NCBI GenBank assembly: GCA_031292175.1 | Contig: JARLHQ010000029.1 | Coordinates: 118,765-182,764, forward strand | DNA: 64,000 nt | Direction: 5' to 3' | Origin: Humidesulfovibrio sp. | GTDB taxonomy: Bacteria; Desulfobacterota; Desulfovibrionia; Desulfovibrionales; Desulfovibrionaceae | Shown here: one piece after another, positions 1-10,418 of the stretch | How the letters are laid out: every line of letters starts with the position of its first letter | Position numbering within the stretch: the first letter of the stretch is position 1 | Notes under the pieces: model-generated | Seen by the model: the letters and a program-made list of their open reading frames with translations, nothing else | What the model was told of the DNA's origin: nothing | The model's database searches: none | Program-made: the position numbers and the translations under genes

Positions 1-733
1 CACGCAGGGTATCCATGCAGGCCCAGAATCCGTGGTGGCGGTAGACCATCAGCTCCCCCTCCTCGGCCAGGCGTTCCAGCGGCCCGTATTCGAGGTCGCA
101 GGAGTCGTCCGCGCTCACGCGGTCGAAGATCGCCCGGTTCATGACCATATAGCCGCCGTTGATGTACTTATCGGAAATCCCGGAGCCAGGGACGGCGGGC
201 TTCTCGTTGAACCGCGTCACCTGGTCGCCCGCGAGCTTGAGTTCGCCGAAACGCGAAGCCGGGTTCACGCCGGTGAGCGTGCACATCTTGCCGTGGGCCT
301 TGTGGAAGGCGACGAGCGCGTCCAGGTCCACGTCGGCCACGCCATCGCCGTAGGTCAAAAGGAAGGTCTCGCCCTTGACGTACGGCTCAATCTTCTTGAG
401 ACGCGCGCCCTTGAGGGCCTTCTCGCCCGTGCTGGCCAGGGTGATCCTCCAGCCGCACTCCTCGTGGCAGGAATGGAGCTGGGCCTTTTCGGGCTTGCCC
501 AGCTCAATGGTGATGTCGTTGTTCATGGCCTCATAGTTGAGGAAGTAGTCCTTGATCATCTCGCCCTTGTAGCCCAGGGCCAGCACAAAGTCCGTGTGCC
601 CGCGCGTGGCGAAGACCTTCATGATGTGCCACAGGATGGGCCGGGGCCCGATATTCACCATGGGCTTGGGCCGGAACTCCGTTTCTTCGCGCAGGCGGGT
701 GCCGAGCCCGCCGCAGAGGATGACGACTTCCAT
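1..733 (-). CDS. rfbF: Glucose-1-phosphate cytidylyltransferase, 3' part beyond window
   Basis: The frame reads from an ATG at 733 down to base 1 without a stop, so only the first 244 residues are present. The N-terminus MEVVILCGGLGTRLREET is the nucleotidyltransferase signature, followed by RPKPMVNIGPRPILWHIM and LLTYGDGVADVD, a pattern typical of RfbF. The family makes CDP-glucose from CTP and glucose-1-phosphate, the first step to CDP-linked deoxysugars of O-antigen or capsule. It is the most distal visible gene of a minus-strand polysaccharide cluster. A CDP-glucose 4,6-dehydratase would be expected just outside the window. The family assignment is firm; the exact substrate is inferred from the family. 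Confidence 0.9.
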   Translation of the reverse strand, partial: MEVVILCGGLGTRLREETEFRPKPMVNIGPRPILWHIMKVFATRGHTDFVLALGYKGEMIKDYFLNYEAMNNDITIELGKPEKAQLHSCHEECGWRITLASTGEKALKGARLKKIEPYVKGETFLLTYGDGVADVDLDALVAFHKAHGKMCTLTGVNPASRFGELKLAGDQVTRFNEKPAVPGSGISDKYINGGYMVMNRAIFDRVSADDSCDLEYGPLERLAEEGELMVYRHHGFWACMDTLR

Positions 734-760
734 CAAGATATCCTTGTGGGGTGCGGGGCG

Positions 761-1531
761 TTAGTCTTTGACACAGCGCAGGTAACCGCGCGGCGCCATG
801 CTCACAGCGAGTTTGGCGTCCATTGCCTCATCGACGACAAAGCGGTCGTTGGTTTTGAGAAAGGCGTCCACGGCGGTCATGGGGTTGTCACCGATGCCCC
901 AAGGCCGGTCGGGGTAAAAGCCACTGGGCATGACCTCGACGACCGTATCGAAGACGATGAGCCAGCCGCCCTTTTTCACCAGGGGGGAATAGAGCTCAAG
1001 CTCGCGCAGCACATGCTCGTGGGTGTGGTTGGAGTCCAGCACCACCAGCGGGTTGCTGCGCCCGGCGATGGCCTTGCGCACCTGATCAGCCACGGCCTCA
1101 TCCACGCTGGAACCTTGAATCATGCGGATGTGCGGAGCCATCGGGTGGGCCTCTATGGCCGCACGGTTGTGCGCGCGGATGTCAATGTCCACGCCGACCA
1201 CGAAGCCGTCGCCGCCAAGCAGCCGCAGCAGCGAGGCGGAAAACACGAGACTGCCGCCGTGGGCAATGCCCGTCTCCACAATGACATCCGGCCGCATCTC
1301 CCAGACAATCTCCTGCAGAGCAATCATGTCCTGGGGATACTGGATGATGGGGCGGCCCATCCACGAAAAGTTGTAGGAATATCCCGCACGCGTGGATTCG
1401 ACGGTGAAGGCCTTGGCCGTATCCTGCAACGGTTGGTTGCCGCCCATGGCCTTGATGCGCGCGACGCGCTCCTGGCGGAACTGCTCGGTCATGTCAACGG
1501 GCTGGCTACTTGGGGTGTTCTTTGGCGTCAT
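761..1531 (-). CDS. CmcI-like (cephalosporin hydroxylase family) methyltransferase
   Basis: This 256-residue protein has a Rossmann-type methyltransferase core. VIVETGIAHGGS (about residues 84-95) fits the SAM-binding loop, GVDIDIRAHN follows, and VVLDSNHTHEHVL holds the acidic/His motif seen in the CmcI family, which also includes rhamnosyl O-methyltransferases. In a sugar cluster the likely role is O-methylation of a glycan residue; the target is unknown. It lies 27 bp upstream of rfbF and 5 bp after the epimerase gene, so it is probably in the same transcript. An ATG at 1531 opens the frame; a second Met at residue 14 is a possible alternative start. Confidence 0.75.
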   Translation of the reverse strand: MTPKNTPSSQPVDMTEQFRQERVARIKAMGGNQPLQDTAKAFTVESTRAGYSYNFSWMGRPIIQYPQDMIALQEIVWEMRPDVIVETGIAHGGSLVFSASLLRLLGGDGFVVGVDIDIRAHNRAAIEAHPMAPHIRMIQGSSVDEAVADQVRKAIAGRSNPLVVLDSNHTHEHVLRELELYSPLVKKGGWLIVFDTVVEVMPSGFYPDRPWGIGDNPMTAVDAFLKTNDRFVVDEAMDAKLAVSMAPRGYLRCVKD

Positions 1532-1536
1532 AGTTC

Positions 1537-2421
1537 TTAATCCGGGCTCGCAGCCAGGGCTGCGGCAAGTTTTGTGGTATCTCCCCAGAACTCCATGGGC
1601 TCATAGTCCGGGTAGGGGTAGTGGCCCAGATTGAGCAGGAGATCCGCCCCGCGCCCGCGCAGGTGGCTTTGAACAAGGTTCAGGACGCTGACGGGCTTCC
1701 CACTGGCGCAATTGACCACGCCAAAACCGAGTCCGGGCTCGGCCAGACGGACCAGTATCTCCGCGACCTCCTCTACAGGCAGATAGTCGCGCAACTGCAT
1801 TCCCCCGGACATATTGAACTCCGGGGCGCCAGAATTGATAGCCCGGTCAAGTTGGGAGAGCAAGGATTTTTCGGATTGGCCGGGGCCGTGCATGTAGAAC
1901 AGCCGGGCCCAGGTCAGCCTAGTCCCACGCGCCTGGCAGAGTGGCTCCAGGGCGCGGCGCAGCATGTCTTTGCCCTGGCCATAGGCCGTCACGGGCGAGG
2001 CGGGCAAATCTTCCCTGAGCGCGCCCGACTGCAGGCCGTATTCCAGGCAAGTGCCAGCCACGAGCAAATGCTTAGCCCCGCGTGCCACAAGCTGCCGCAG
2101 GAACTCAAAATGCTTCGGAAATACTTCGGTCACGTGGGCCTCAGCCTTGAAGCTGTTCAAATGCCCCCAGGCCAGATGCAGAATGCGCCCGTGTTTTGCC
2201 ATCATGCTCAGCTGTTCCGGTGTGGCGGCCTCCACGTCGGCCCTGAGGAGCGTCACGCGTCCGAACCAATCCTGAGCCCTGGCGCGGGCCTCGTCCCGAA
2301 ACACCGCCGTGACCGCGCAACCGCGCGCCAAAAGTGCACGCACCACATGCGCGCCGATGAACCCGGTGGCTCCGGTGACGAGAAAGCGAGGATCCGCCTG
2401 CACGCCGCCTTCAACGCTCAT
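1537..2421 (-). CDS. NAD(P)-dependent epimerase/dehydratase, extended SDR family
   Basis: The 294-residue protein begins MSVEGGVQADPRFLVTGATG. The nucleotide-binding motif GATGFIG lies near the N-terminus, and YGQGK provides the YxxxK catalytic pair. The reading frame is open further upstream, but ATG 2421 is chosen because it overlaps the stop of the preceding glycosyltransferase gene in an ATGA arrangement, indicating translational coupling. Together with rfbF this suggests epimerisation or reduction of a CDP- or NDP-hexose for surface polysaccharide. The precise reaction cannot be read from sequence. Confidence 0.8.
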   Translation of the reverse strand: MSVEGGVQADPRFLVTGATGFIGAHVVRALLARGCAVTAVFRDEARARAQDWFGRVTLLRADVEAATPEQLSMMAKHGRILHLAWGHLNSFKAEAHVTEVFPKHFEFLRQLVARGAKHLLVAGTCLEYGLQSGALREDLPASPVTAYGQGKDMLRRALEPLCQARGTRLTWARLFYMHGPGQSEKSLLSQLDRAINSGAPEFNMSGGMQLRDYLPVEEVAEILVRLAEPGLGFGVVNCASGKPVSVLNLVQSHLRGRGADLLLNLGHYPYPDYEPMEFWGDTTKLAAALAASPD

Positions 2422-3479
2422 GAGGCTTCCTGCGCTGAGGTCTGGGCGCCCAGGCTCCGCACCATGCCATCCAACTCCGCCCGGCCCTCCGGCCCGATGA
2501 GCGCGCGCGCGCCGTCCACGGCCAGTTGCAGTTGTGCGGCCTCGGCCTTGCGCTTGAGCCGCGTTATTTCGCGCTTGCGGGCCTTGAACACCGTCTTGTT
2601 CAGCAGGGCCTGCCACTCCGTGCGCAAGCGGTCGCCCGGGTTCTTCTCCATCTTGCGCTGCCAGGCCTGCAGGGCCACGGCCTTCATAATGAAGATGCGC
2701 GCGTCGGCCAGGGGGCGGCCGGAACGTTCGGCCAGGTAGGCCGCCACGGCGTCCACGAAAGCGTCGAACTCGCCAATGTAGCGTGGTTTGGTGGCCAGCC
2801 GGTGCATGTCATTGCGGAAGGTCTCGTTGTGGCCGATGCCGGGCGCATGCTCCTGCAGCTGATAGAACACTGGCAAAAGCGCATGCTTGCCGTGCAACGC
2901 GGTCATCATGGCGAAGTAGAATTCGGCGATGCAGTAGTTGCGGATCATGTCTGGGAAACGTTGCAGCATCTCCCGCTGGCAGTCCGTGCGATAGACGGCG
3001 TAAAACATGGCCGAGTAGCGCGAAAACATCTGTATCAGCCGGTCCTCGGGCCGGTGCGAATCCACCAGGCTGTCCAGAGTTTCCACGGAGCGGTAGTACA
3101 AGTCCAGAGCGACCTCATCCCCGCGCAGCCAGTAACCGAAGTAGTAGCCCTGCGCCGAACTGTAGTCCTCGTTCGCGGCCAGAAACTCCACGCACGACCG
3201 CAGCCCGGAGAGGCTGGTGAAACTGTCGTCCGCGCTCATGACCATGTACGGCGTGCGCACGTTTTCAAGCACTGGCGCGCGCAGCTTGTGCGGCATGGGC
3301 GCGTCGGGCCGGTGCAGGTACTCGACATTGCGCAGGTTCCCCAGGTCTGTAAAGGGTTCCGGGGTGGAGTCCACCACGATGACCGGCAGACCAAAGGCGT
3401 CATAGTGGGCGAGCGCGCGACCAAGCAGGTGGTGGCGCTGGTAGGTCGGGATGACGATGGTCAACGGAAGGGTCTGCAC
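2418..3479 (-). CDS. Glycosyltransferase, TIGR00180-like
   Basis: The 353-residue protein opens PLTIVIPTYQRHHLLGRAL, the start of a GT-A fold, followed by VIVVDSTPEPF and then YMVMSADDSF. The Asp-Asp pair in the last motif (about residues 80-81) sits where the metal/nucleotide-sugar DxD is expected. The C-terminal 130 residues are helical and Arg/Lys-rich. This is the TIGR00180 type of polysaccharide glycosyltransferase. The next gene upstream (3513-4580) is a paralogue of similar length. Substrate and product are unknown. It overlaps the epimerase gene by 4 bp. Confidence 0.75.
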   Translation of the reverse strand: MQTLPLTIVIPTYQRHHLLGRALAHYDAFGLPVIVVDSTPEPFTDLGNLRNVEYLHRPDAPMPHKLRAPVLENVRTPYMVMSADDSFTSLSGLRSCVEFLAANEDYSSAQGYYFGYWLRGDEVALDLYYRSVETLDSLVDSHRPEDRLIQMFSRYSAMFYAVYRTDCQREMLQRFPDMIRNYCIAEFYFAMMTALHGKHALLPVFYQLQEHAPGIGHNETFRNDMHRLATKPRYIGEFDAFVDAVAAYLAERSGRPLADARIFIMKAVALQAWQRKMEKNPGDRLRTEWQALLNKTVFKARKREITRLKRKAEAAQLQLAVDGARALIGPEGRAELDGMVRSLGAQTSAQEAS

Positions 3480-3512
3480 AAGGTCCTCCTAAAGCAGAAA
3501 GGGTTGGGGGGC

Positions 3513-4580
3513 CTACCAACCCTCACGGTAGCCGCGTTTGATGGTGGCGAGCAGGGCCTTGAATTCGGCGCGGGCATCACCCTCCAACCCGTCCAGATAG
3601 CTGTCCAGGGCCCGTTCGGCGCGAAAGTCGGGGAGGCCGAACAGGCACAGACTGGAACGAGCGAGCTTACCCGCCTTGCGCGCCAAGCGCTGCGTTTTTG
3701 TCTCTTGAGGTTTGGCGCGGCACTGCCGCAAAAATCGAGCAAGGCTTTCACGTGTCACGGCCTCGGCCCGCGCCGCGTCGAGTCCGGAATGCGTGGCCAG
3801 GTGCGTGGCAATGCCGGTCTCCACACGAGCATACACCTCTGCGTATTCCGGAGCGCTCGCCACCTTTTCGAAACTGTCATATAACTGATGCGCCCCCTTG
3901 AGTGCGCTCGGGCGTTCCTGCACCGCGCAAAACAACACGGGCGCGCGCGCGCATTTGCCATTGATAGCCTTTATGGCCGTCAGCAGCACCTCAAAGGCGT
4001 TCAGGTTCTCGATGCCATCGGCACAAGCAAGCACGTCCAACAGGTTCTGGCGACGCTCCACGGCGTAGTACAGGCTCACCATGGGGTCGAAGGCGGCCAA
4101 AAGCCTGTCCTCGGGGCGCTCCTGCATCAGCCCGGCCAAACCATCCGCGTTGTAGCAGGGCCAGGCCTCAATACGGCCACGCTTCTGGCGCACCCACACA
4201 TGCGCGCCATGGGCCAAGCTGCAGTCCGGATGCTCCTGCAGGTACGCCAGACAACGAGCCACGCCTTCTGCCCGGATGTGCCGGTTCTCGGCGCGCAGAA
4301 CAATGAAGCTGGTGGGAGCGGCCTCCACCAGAAAGCGCAGCTTGTCGATGAAGCGGCACTCCGTAAAGTGGTGGTAGCGCACGTTCGGATAACGTTCCAC
4401 ACCAGGCAGCGGCGCGGGCGAGGTGTCGGCCACGATAAGCTTCAGCCCGCTTCCGTCATAGGTCTCAAAAATGTTCTGGAGATACCCTTGCCTGTTGCGC
4501 GTGGGCACCAGCATGGTGACATCACGCAAAAGCGGATCAGGCGGGCAGGGCGAGGGGGGCCGACTTTGCGCAAAATTCAT
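3513..4580 (-). CDS. Glycosyltransferase paralogue, TIGR00180-like, degenerate DxD
   Basis: The ATG at 4580 is preferred over an upstream in-frame TTG at 4616 because GAAGG lies 8 bases before it. The 355-residue protein aligns by eye with the neighbour at 2418-3479: VTMLVPTRNRQGYLQNI matches its N-terminus, LIVADTSPAPLPG matches VIVVDSTPEPF, and both have a long helical C-terminus. Where the neighbour has SADDSF this protein has RAENRH, so the Asp pair is lost. It may be an inactive partner, use another metal ligand, or have different donor chemistry. It appears to be the first gene of the visible minus-strand polysaccharide operon. Confidence 0.7.
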   Translation of the reverse strand: MNFAQSRPPSPCPPDPLLRDVTMLVPTRNRQGYLQNIFETYDGSGLKLIVADTSPAPLPGVERYPNVRYHHFTECRFIDKLRFLVEAAPTSFIVLRAENRHIRAEGVARCLAYLQEHPDCSLAHGAHVWVRQKRGRIEAWPCYNADGLAGLMQERPEDRLLAAFDPMVSLYYAVERRQNLLDVLACADGIENLNAFEVLLTAIKAINGKCARAPVLFCAVQERPSALKGAHQLYDSFEKVASAPEYAEVYARVETGIATHLATHSGLDAARAEAVTRESLARFLRQCRAKPQETKTQRLARKAGKLARSSLCLFGLPDFRAERALDSYLDGLEGDARAEFKALLATIKRGYREGW

Positions 4581-4801
4581 TTCTGGTGCCTTCGCTGAGA
4601 CACGTCGTCTTGTCAAGGCGAGGAGGCTTCAGCCTTGCGTTCGCAACATGCACAGCGTAGGTTTCTCGACTTCATACGGGCAGAAGAGCCGCAGGGCCCA
4701 AACTGCCCCGGCCACGGAAGCAGTAACCAATGGCCCCGGTGAAACCAGGCGGAACGCAGAACTGCACACACTAACAACACCCACAGCGACCCAATACTGC
4801 A

Positions 4802-7330
4802 ATGAAATTTACTCCCGCCTCGCCAAGCGCCACGAATAACAGACAAGCCATCATTTTTTTCGCGCTGCTCTGCGCCGCCATTTACTTTGACCGGCTCCTG
4901 CTGGGGCCTTATGCCGTCACCATTTTCCCCGATGCGCTCGACGACATGATGCATTTCCCCGCGCGTGCATTTCTTCTTCTGCACCAGGGCTTCACGGCGT
5001 GGGATCCTCTTGTCCCCGGTGGCGCGCCCAACATGGCAAGCCAGTTCCCGTCCTATTCCTTGCCCGTTCTGGCGAGCACGATCGTGCCCCTCTGGCTCAT
5101 CAGCCACGCCTGGAATATGCTTATTTTTTTTGCGTTCAGCTATGGAACGTACCGTGTCGCGCACAATTATTTTCATACCTCGCGACGCAGCGCGTTGTTG
5201 GCGAGCACGCTTTCAATGGCCCCTTTCCTCGACAGCAATCCGCAGATTCTTTTTGCCTTCGTCTTCCCGCTTTTCTTTTCTTGGACACACGACGTATGCG
5301 ATGACACGCTGCCGCTGCAGAGGCGCATACCGTTGGTGTTCGGGCTGCTCTGTATTATTGCGACATCCTACCCCGTGCTGACGCTGCCGATTTATCCAAT
5401 CTTCCACTTCTTTTTTTATTGCGCGTTTTTCCGTAACCGCCCAAACTTCAAGCGCAACATCTGTGCAATATTCCTTGTTTGGACCGGGTACGTCCTTTTT
5501 TATGCTCCAACAATCACAAGCCTGTTGCAGTATGTGCCCTTTTCAGACCGCACCTTTTCCGTTCAAAGCACCAACTTCGCGCTGGCAACCGCCAGTTGCC
5601 TTTCGGAGCTTCACAGCGCCCTGCGTGTTGACAACGCCCTTGTCGTCATTGGCCTCTCGCTCTTTTTCGCGTTCCATGACAGCACTGTCCGACGGACACT
5701 TTCCTTTGCCCTGGGTCTTATACTCTTGGCCGCCATCTTCCGATCAGACTTCCGTCTCATGCTCGCCGACACGGCGCTGACCAAGATGGATCTGCGGCTG
5801 GCCGCGACAACGTCCATTTTCCCCCTTGTCCTGTGCCTGGGGTTCGTCATCGACCGACTTCGAAAAGGCCTGCGCCAAGTGCCCTGGCCCTGGTGGCTGT
5901 TCCTTATCGCGGCGTCCGTGCTGCTGTTGAAGAATGAGGCCCGCATCATCCGCAGTTTGCTGGTGCTCGCCGAGATCACCCTCGGAGCCCAGTTGCTGCA
6001 GCAAACATCTGCGCCCCAAAGCACGGCGGAGACCAAGTTGAAGGTCGCCGCCCTGTGTGCCTGTCTCGCTCTCTCGCTTATGCTTGGCAGGCAGAACGCA
6101 CTCTCATTCGGGCAAGCGCGCATTGCACAGGTGGTGGACAACCATCCGGCCCTGAGCGCACTACGCCACGAAGACAGCGCCCCTTACCGGGTTGGCAGCC
6201 TGGACCTGCACCCCTCCATCGCCATCAGCTACGGTCTGGAAACCGTGGACGGTCGAGGACCACTGTTCAACCGGCATTTCAAAGAAAACATGAGGCTCGC
6301 CATCTCTCCGCAATTGAAGACCCCCGCCATGGCGCGTCTCTTTGATTCCTTCTGGTATGCCTTGACGCTTACCCCAAACCCCACCGAGAACTACCCGCGC
6401 TACGACCAGACCTTCGGGATAGCCCCCCACACGGCGTCTGACCTGAACATCCCCGCCTTGCAGAGCCTGAATGTCCGTTATCTGCTCGCAGGGCATCCGG
6501 TTGCTGGCCTGGAGGGGATCGCCACCCTGGTGGCAGAGGACAACGGCAAGGGCTTGCCCGGGCCGCTGCACGCGACGAGGCTCAACCGCTACTACGAGCT
6601 TCCCATCTATATCTATCGGCTAAATGAGACGATGGAGCGCGGCCATATTGTCTCGCGCATCCTGAGCTGCCCCGACAGGGAGCAGGCGCTCCACGTGTTG
6701 GAGGGCTTGGATTTGAATACCCGGCGCACCACAGCGGTGATGCTTGACGCGGACCGCAAAGGCCTGCCTGAACTTTCAGGAAATGGCGGCGGCACAGCCG
6801 CACTGCGGACCTACAGCCCCGACCGCCTGGTTTACGACTGCGATGTCAGCGGGCCGTCTTGTCTCGTGGTCGCCAACAACTTCGATCCTGGCTGGCGGGC
6901 CACCGTGGATGGCGCCTCGGTGAAGGTCTTCCGCGCGGATAATGCCTTCCAATCCGTCTTCCTGCCCGGTCCGGGCAACCACAGGGTGGAACTTACCTTC
7001 CGCCCCCCTCTGCTGCCCGTAAGCGACGCAGCGGCTCTCGTGGGACTTCTTCTGATCTGCTCTCTTGTATTGCTCGGCCGGGGGGGGAAGCTTACGGCCC
7101 CTGCGCAGTCCCCCATTGCCCCCGCCATGGCACGGGAGAAACGTGGTCAATGGCAGGCAGGCCTGGCGGGGGGCGGCATTGCAGCGGTTCTCTGGGTCGC
7201 GGGCTACCAGTTGTTCATGTTGCCGCGTTTCCCCTACCCACACGAACCGGCGCACTACGCCCTCGTAGCGATCCCTGTCGCGGGCATCTTGGTGGCTCTT
7301 GTGCTCAGCCAGACCCTGTTCAAACGGTAG
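4802..7330 (+). CDS. Large polytopic membrane protein, YfhO-like
   Basis: This 842-residue protein has many hydrophobic helices across roughly residues 15-400, a soluble middle region, and two more helices near the C-terminus. Residues about 680-740 carry NNFDPGWRATVDG and then RADNAFQSVFLPGPGNHRVE, which matches the C-terminal pattern of YfhO-type proteins. That family is linked to lipid or wall glycosylation and is thought to be related to GT-C glycosyltransferases. No clear ribosome binding site precedes the ATG. It is divergent from the polysaccharide operon across a 221-bp gap, so a role in envelope glycan assembly is plausible but unproven. The codon mix in the first half looks less GC-biased than in neighbouring genes. 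Confidence 0.65.
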   Translation: MKFTPASPSATNNRQAIIFFALLCAAIYFDRLLLGPYAVTIFPDALDDMMHFPARAFLLLHQGFTAWDPLVPGGAPNMASQFPSYSLPVLASTIVPLWLISHAWNMLIFFAFSYGTYRVAHNYFHTSRRSALLASTLSMAPFLDSNPQILFAFVFPLFFSWTHDVCDDTLPLQRRIPLVFGLLCIIATSYPVLTLPIYPIFHFFFYCAFFRNRPNFKRNICAIFLVWTGYVLFYAPTITSLLQYVPFSDRTFSVQSTNFALATASCLSELHSALRVDNALVVIGLSLFFAFHDSTVRRTLSFALGLILLAAIFRSDFRLMLADTALTKMDLRLAATTSIFPLVLCLGFVIDRLRKGLRQVPWPWWLFLIAASVLLLKNEARIIRSLLVLAEITLGAQLLQQTSAPQSTAETKLKVAALCACLALSLMLGRQNALSFGQARIAQVVDNHPALSALRHEDSAPYRVGSLDLHPSIAISYGLETVDGRGPLFNRHFKENMRLAISPQLKTPAMARLFDSFWYALTLTPNPTENYPRYDQTFGIAPHTASDLNIPALQSLNVRYLLAGHPVAGLEGIATLVAEDNGKGLPGPLHATRLNRYYELPIYIYRLNETMERGHIVSRILSCPDREQALHVLEGLDLNTRRTTAVMLDADRKGLPELSGNGGGTAALRTYSPDRLVYDCDVSGPSCLVVANNFDPGWRATVDGASVKVFRADNAFQSVFLPGPGNHRVELTFRPPLLPVSDAAALVGLLLICSLVLLGRGGKLTAPAQSPIAPAMAREKRGQWQAGLAGGGIAAVLWVAGYQLFMLPRFPYPHEPAHYALVAIPVAGILVALVLSQTLFKR

Positions 7331-7384
7331 CGCCGCGGTATTCCACGACAACGGCTTTCGCCGGATACGTGCGCCTTCATCCCG

Positions 7385-10249
7385 CTACCTGGCCTCCGCC
7401 CCAAGGAACCGCCCGGTCACGGAATTCGGGTTCTGCATGATTTCCTCCGGTGTGCCTTGGGCCACGATCTGCCCGCCGTTCTCACCACCGCCGGGGCCCA
7501 GGTCGAACACGTAGTCCGACGCGAGGACGACATCGGCGTTGTGCTCAATGACGATGACGCTGGCGCCCTTGTCCACCAGCCGGTGCAGCACGCGGATGAG
7601 CTTGCCCACCTCGTGCATATGCAGGCCGGTGGTGGGTTCGTCGAGGATGTACAGCGCGCCGGGCAGATTACGCTTGCCCAGTTCGCGAGAGATCTTGATG
7701 CGCTGGGCCTCGCCGCCAGAAAGGGTGGTGGCGGGCTGCCCAAGGCGCAGGTAGGACAGGCCGACCTGTTCGAGCACTTCGAGCCGCCGGGACAGTGCGG
7801 TGTGCGCACCGAAGAACTCCCGCGCCTCAGCCACGGTCATGTCCAGCACTTCAGCGATGTTCTTGCCCTTGTGGCGCACCTCGAGGGTCTGTGCATTGTA
7901 GCGCATGCCCTTGCACACGTCGCAGGTCACAAACACGTCCGGCAGAAAATGCATCTCCACGCGGATCTGACCGTCGCCCTGGCAGGCCTCGCAGCGGCCA
8001 CCCTTGACGTTGAAACTGAAGCGGCCGGGCTGATAGCCGCGCATCTTCGCGTCCTTGGAGCTGGCGAAAATGGTGCGGATCTCGTCAAAGGCCTTGGTAT
8101 AGGTGGCCGGGTTAGAGCGCGGCGTGCGCCCGATGGGCGTCTGGTCGATGGCGATGATCTTCTCGATGGCCTCGGCCCCGATGAACGCGTTCACCGGACC
8201 GGGCTGGTCCACCTTGATGCCCTGCGCGAGCGCCAGGTGCTTGTACAGCGTATCGACCACGAGTGAACTTTTGCCCGAGCCGGACACGCCGGTGAAGCAC
8301 ACCAGCACGCCCAGCGGGATGTCCAGGTCGAGCCCCTTCAGGTTGTTGGCGCGCGCGCCACGGATGCCCAGGTGTGTATAGCCGCCTATCGGCATGGGGC
8401 GGCGGCGCTCGTCCGGCCGCCAGGAGCGCAGGTCGCCGCGCAGATACTTGGCGGTCAGGGACTGGCTTTCATTCATCAGGCTGTCCACGCTGCCCTGAAA
8501 CACGATCTCGCCGCCCAGTTCGCCGCTGCCAGGGCCAAGTTCGATGACATGGTCGGCGCTCATGATGGTGGGCTCGTCGTGCTCCACCACGAGGACGGTG
8601 TTGCCGCGCGCCTGGAGGCTGCGCAGGGTCTTTAAGAGGCGCTCGTTGTCGCGCGGGTGCAGGCCGATGCTTGGTTCGTCGAGGACATAGGTGACGCCCA
8701 CCAATCCGCTTCCCAGCTGGCTGGCCAAACGGATGCGCTGGGCCTCGCCGCCGGACAGGGTGCTCATGTTCCGGGCCAGGGAGATGTAGTCGAGCCCCAC
8801 GCCCTTCATGAAGCCCAGGCGGTGGATCAACTCTTTCAAAAGCGGGCCGGCGATGAGCGCATGCGCGCCGGAGAAGTCCTGGGCCTCCAGCCAGTCCAGG
8901 GCGCGGGCGATGGACAGCGAGCAGAACTGGTGGATGTTCAAGCCTTCTGGAGTGGCGGGCACGCGCACGGCGAGCGCCTCGGGCTTGAGCCGCGCGCCCT
9001 GACAGGCTGGGCAGGGGCGGCTCTGGCGGAAACGGGAAAGCTCGTCGCGCCAAACCGGGCCCATGGAATAGCCCTGTTCGAGAAGCGGGGCCACCCCGGG
9101 CCAGCCTCCGCCAGAATAAGCGGCCGCATCGCCATCCACAAGGGCCTGGCGGGCCGTGGCGCTGAATTCGGAGAGCGGGGTGTCAAGGGTGAAGCCGTGG
9201 GCCTTGCCCAGACGCTTCAGGTCGTCCTCGTGCCGGGCGAAAAGGCGCGGGTTGCGCCAGGGCAAAAGCCCGCCGCCCGCAAGGGACAGGCCCTTGTTCG
9301 GCACAAGCAGGTCGAACTCGAAGGAGTCCACGCTGCCCAGGCCGGAGCATTCCGGGCAAGCGCCCTGGGGGCTGTTGAAGGAAAAAAGCTGCGGAGTGAG
9401 CGCGGGCATGGAGATGCCGCACGTGGCGCAGGTGCTTGAAGTGCTGAAGAAGCGGTCGGCGTCCTTGCCCCCCTTCCCACTATGAGCGGGGGCGTGCTCG
9501 CTGACGATGAGGCTGCCCTTGCCCTGCTTCAGGGCCAGTTCCACGGAATCATTCAGGCGCGGGCGGATGTCGGGCTTGATGACCAGACGGTCCACCACCA
9601 GCTCGATGGTGTGCTTCTTAAGCTTATCCAGCTCTGGCGCCTCGTCCAGGGGGTGGACTCCGCCATTCACGCGGACGCGGGCGAACCCCTCCTTGCGCAG
9701 CTTGTTGAACAGCTCCTTGTGTGTGCCCTTCTGGTGTTCCACCAGCGGGGCCAGGAGTAAAATGCGCGTTCCCTCAGGCAGGGCCATGATACCGGCCACG
9801 ATCTCGTCGCCGCTCTGGGCGGCGATGGGCTGGCCGCACTGGGGACAGAAGAAGGTGCCCAGCCGGGCGAAGAACACGCGCAGGAAATCATAGACTTCCG
9901 TCACCGTGCCCACGGTGGAGCGCGGGTTGCGCGAAGTGGACTGCTGCTCCAGGCTGATGGCCGGGGAAAGCCCCTCCACCTTGTCGACCTTCGGCTTATC
10001 CATCTGCGGCAGGAACTGCCGGGCGTAGGCCGAAAGCGACTCCACATAGCGGCGCTGACCCTCGGCGTAGACGATGTCGAAGGCCAGGGTGCTCTTGCCG
10101 GAGCCCGACGGTCCGCAGACCACTACGAGCTTTTCGCGCGGTATATCGAGGGTCAGGTCCTTGAGGTTGTGGTGACGGGCCCCTTCGATATGGATGACGC
10201 CCCGTTCCGCAGCGGGTGTGGGCGGGGTCTTGACGGCTTTTTCGGACAT
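7385..10249 (-). CDS. uvrA: Excinuclease ABC subunit A
   Basis: UvrA recognises bulky DNA damage and loads UvrB in nucleotide excision repair. The 954 residues match the usual length of about 940. Near the N-terminus [13 protein letters not shown] is the first Walker A; two LSGGEAQRI signature motifs are present; [15 protein letters not shown] is the second Walker A. Zinc-binding cysteines appear in CPQCG, CATCG, CPECSG and CEACQGDG. The frame stays open about 460 bases upstream, but that part is antisense to the repeat gene at 10419, and homology begins at [10 protein letters not shown], so ATG 10249 is used. It is divergent from the repeat-protein gene. Confidence 0.97.
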   Translation of the reverse strand: MSEKAVKTPPTPAAERGVIHIEGARHHNLKDLTLDIPREKLVVVCGPSGSGKSTLAFDIVYAEGQRRYVESLSAYARQFLPQMDKPKVDKVEGLSPAISLEQQSTSRNPRSTVGTVTEVYDFLRVFFARLGTFFCPQCGQPIAAQSGDEIVAGIMALPEGTRILLLAPLVEHQKGTHKELFNKLRKEGFARVRVNGGVHPLDEAPELDKLKKHTIELVVDRLVIKPDIRPRLNDSVELALKQGKGSLIVSEHAPAHSGKGGKDADRFFSTSSTCATCGISMPALTPQLFSFNSPQGACPECSGLGSVDSFEFDLLVPNKGLSLAGGGLLPWRNPRLFARHEDDLKRLGKAHGFTLDTPLSEFSATARQALVDGDAAAYSGGGWPGVAPLLEQGYSMGPVWRDELSRFRQSRPCPACQGARLKPEALAVRVPATPEGLNIHQFCSLSIARALDWLEAQDFSGAHALIAGPLLKELIHRLGFMKGVGLDYISLARNMSTLSGGEAQRIRLASQLGSGLVGVTYVLDEPSIGLHPRDNERLLKTLRSLQARGNTVLVVEHDEPTIMSADHVIELGPGSGELGGEIVFQGSVDSLMNESQSLTAKYLRGDLRSWRPDERRRPMPIGGYTHLGIRGARANNLKGLDLDIPLGVLVCFTGVSGSGKSSLVVDTLYKHLALAQGIKVDQPGPVNAFIGAEAIEKIIAIDQTPIGRTPRSNPATYTKAFDEIRTIFASSKDAKMRGYQPGRFSFNVKGGRCEACQGDGQIRVEMHFLPDVFVTCDVCKGMRYNAQTLEVRHKGKNIAEVLDMTVAEAREFFGAHTALSRRLEVLEQVGLSYLRLGQPATTLSGGEAQRIKISRELGKRNLPGALYILDEPTTGLHMHEVGKLIRVLHRLVDKGASVIVIEHNADVVLASDYVFDLGPGGGENGGQIVAQGTPEEIMQNPNSVTGRFLGAEAR

Positions 10250-10418
10250 TGTGAGCAGGTAAGCATTGCGCGGCCCCTGGCAAGGGGTGCGAACGGTCAC
10301 TTGACGAAATCTGAACAGCGGGCGTAAAGTGGCATCGCTTAGAGCTTCCGGCGCAGCGCCGGGACCGGCGGAGCGATGCCGGTCCGCCAACCGCAGCACC
10401 CACCGGAAAGGAGGAGCC

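Noticed and set aside
32..1540. Long plus-strand open frame across the sugar genes
   Set aside because: It is antisense to the rfbF and CmcI-like genes, both of which have clear family motifs; it has no ribosome binding site and no family resemblance. It is a by-product of high-GC codon use.
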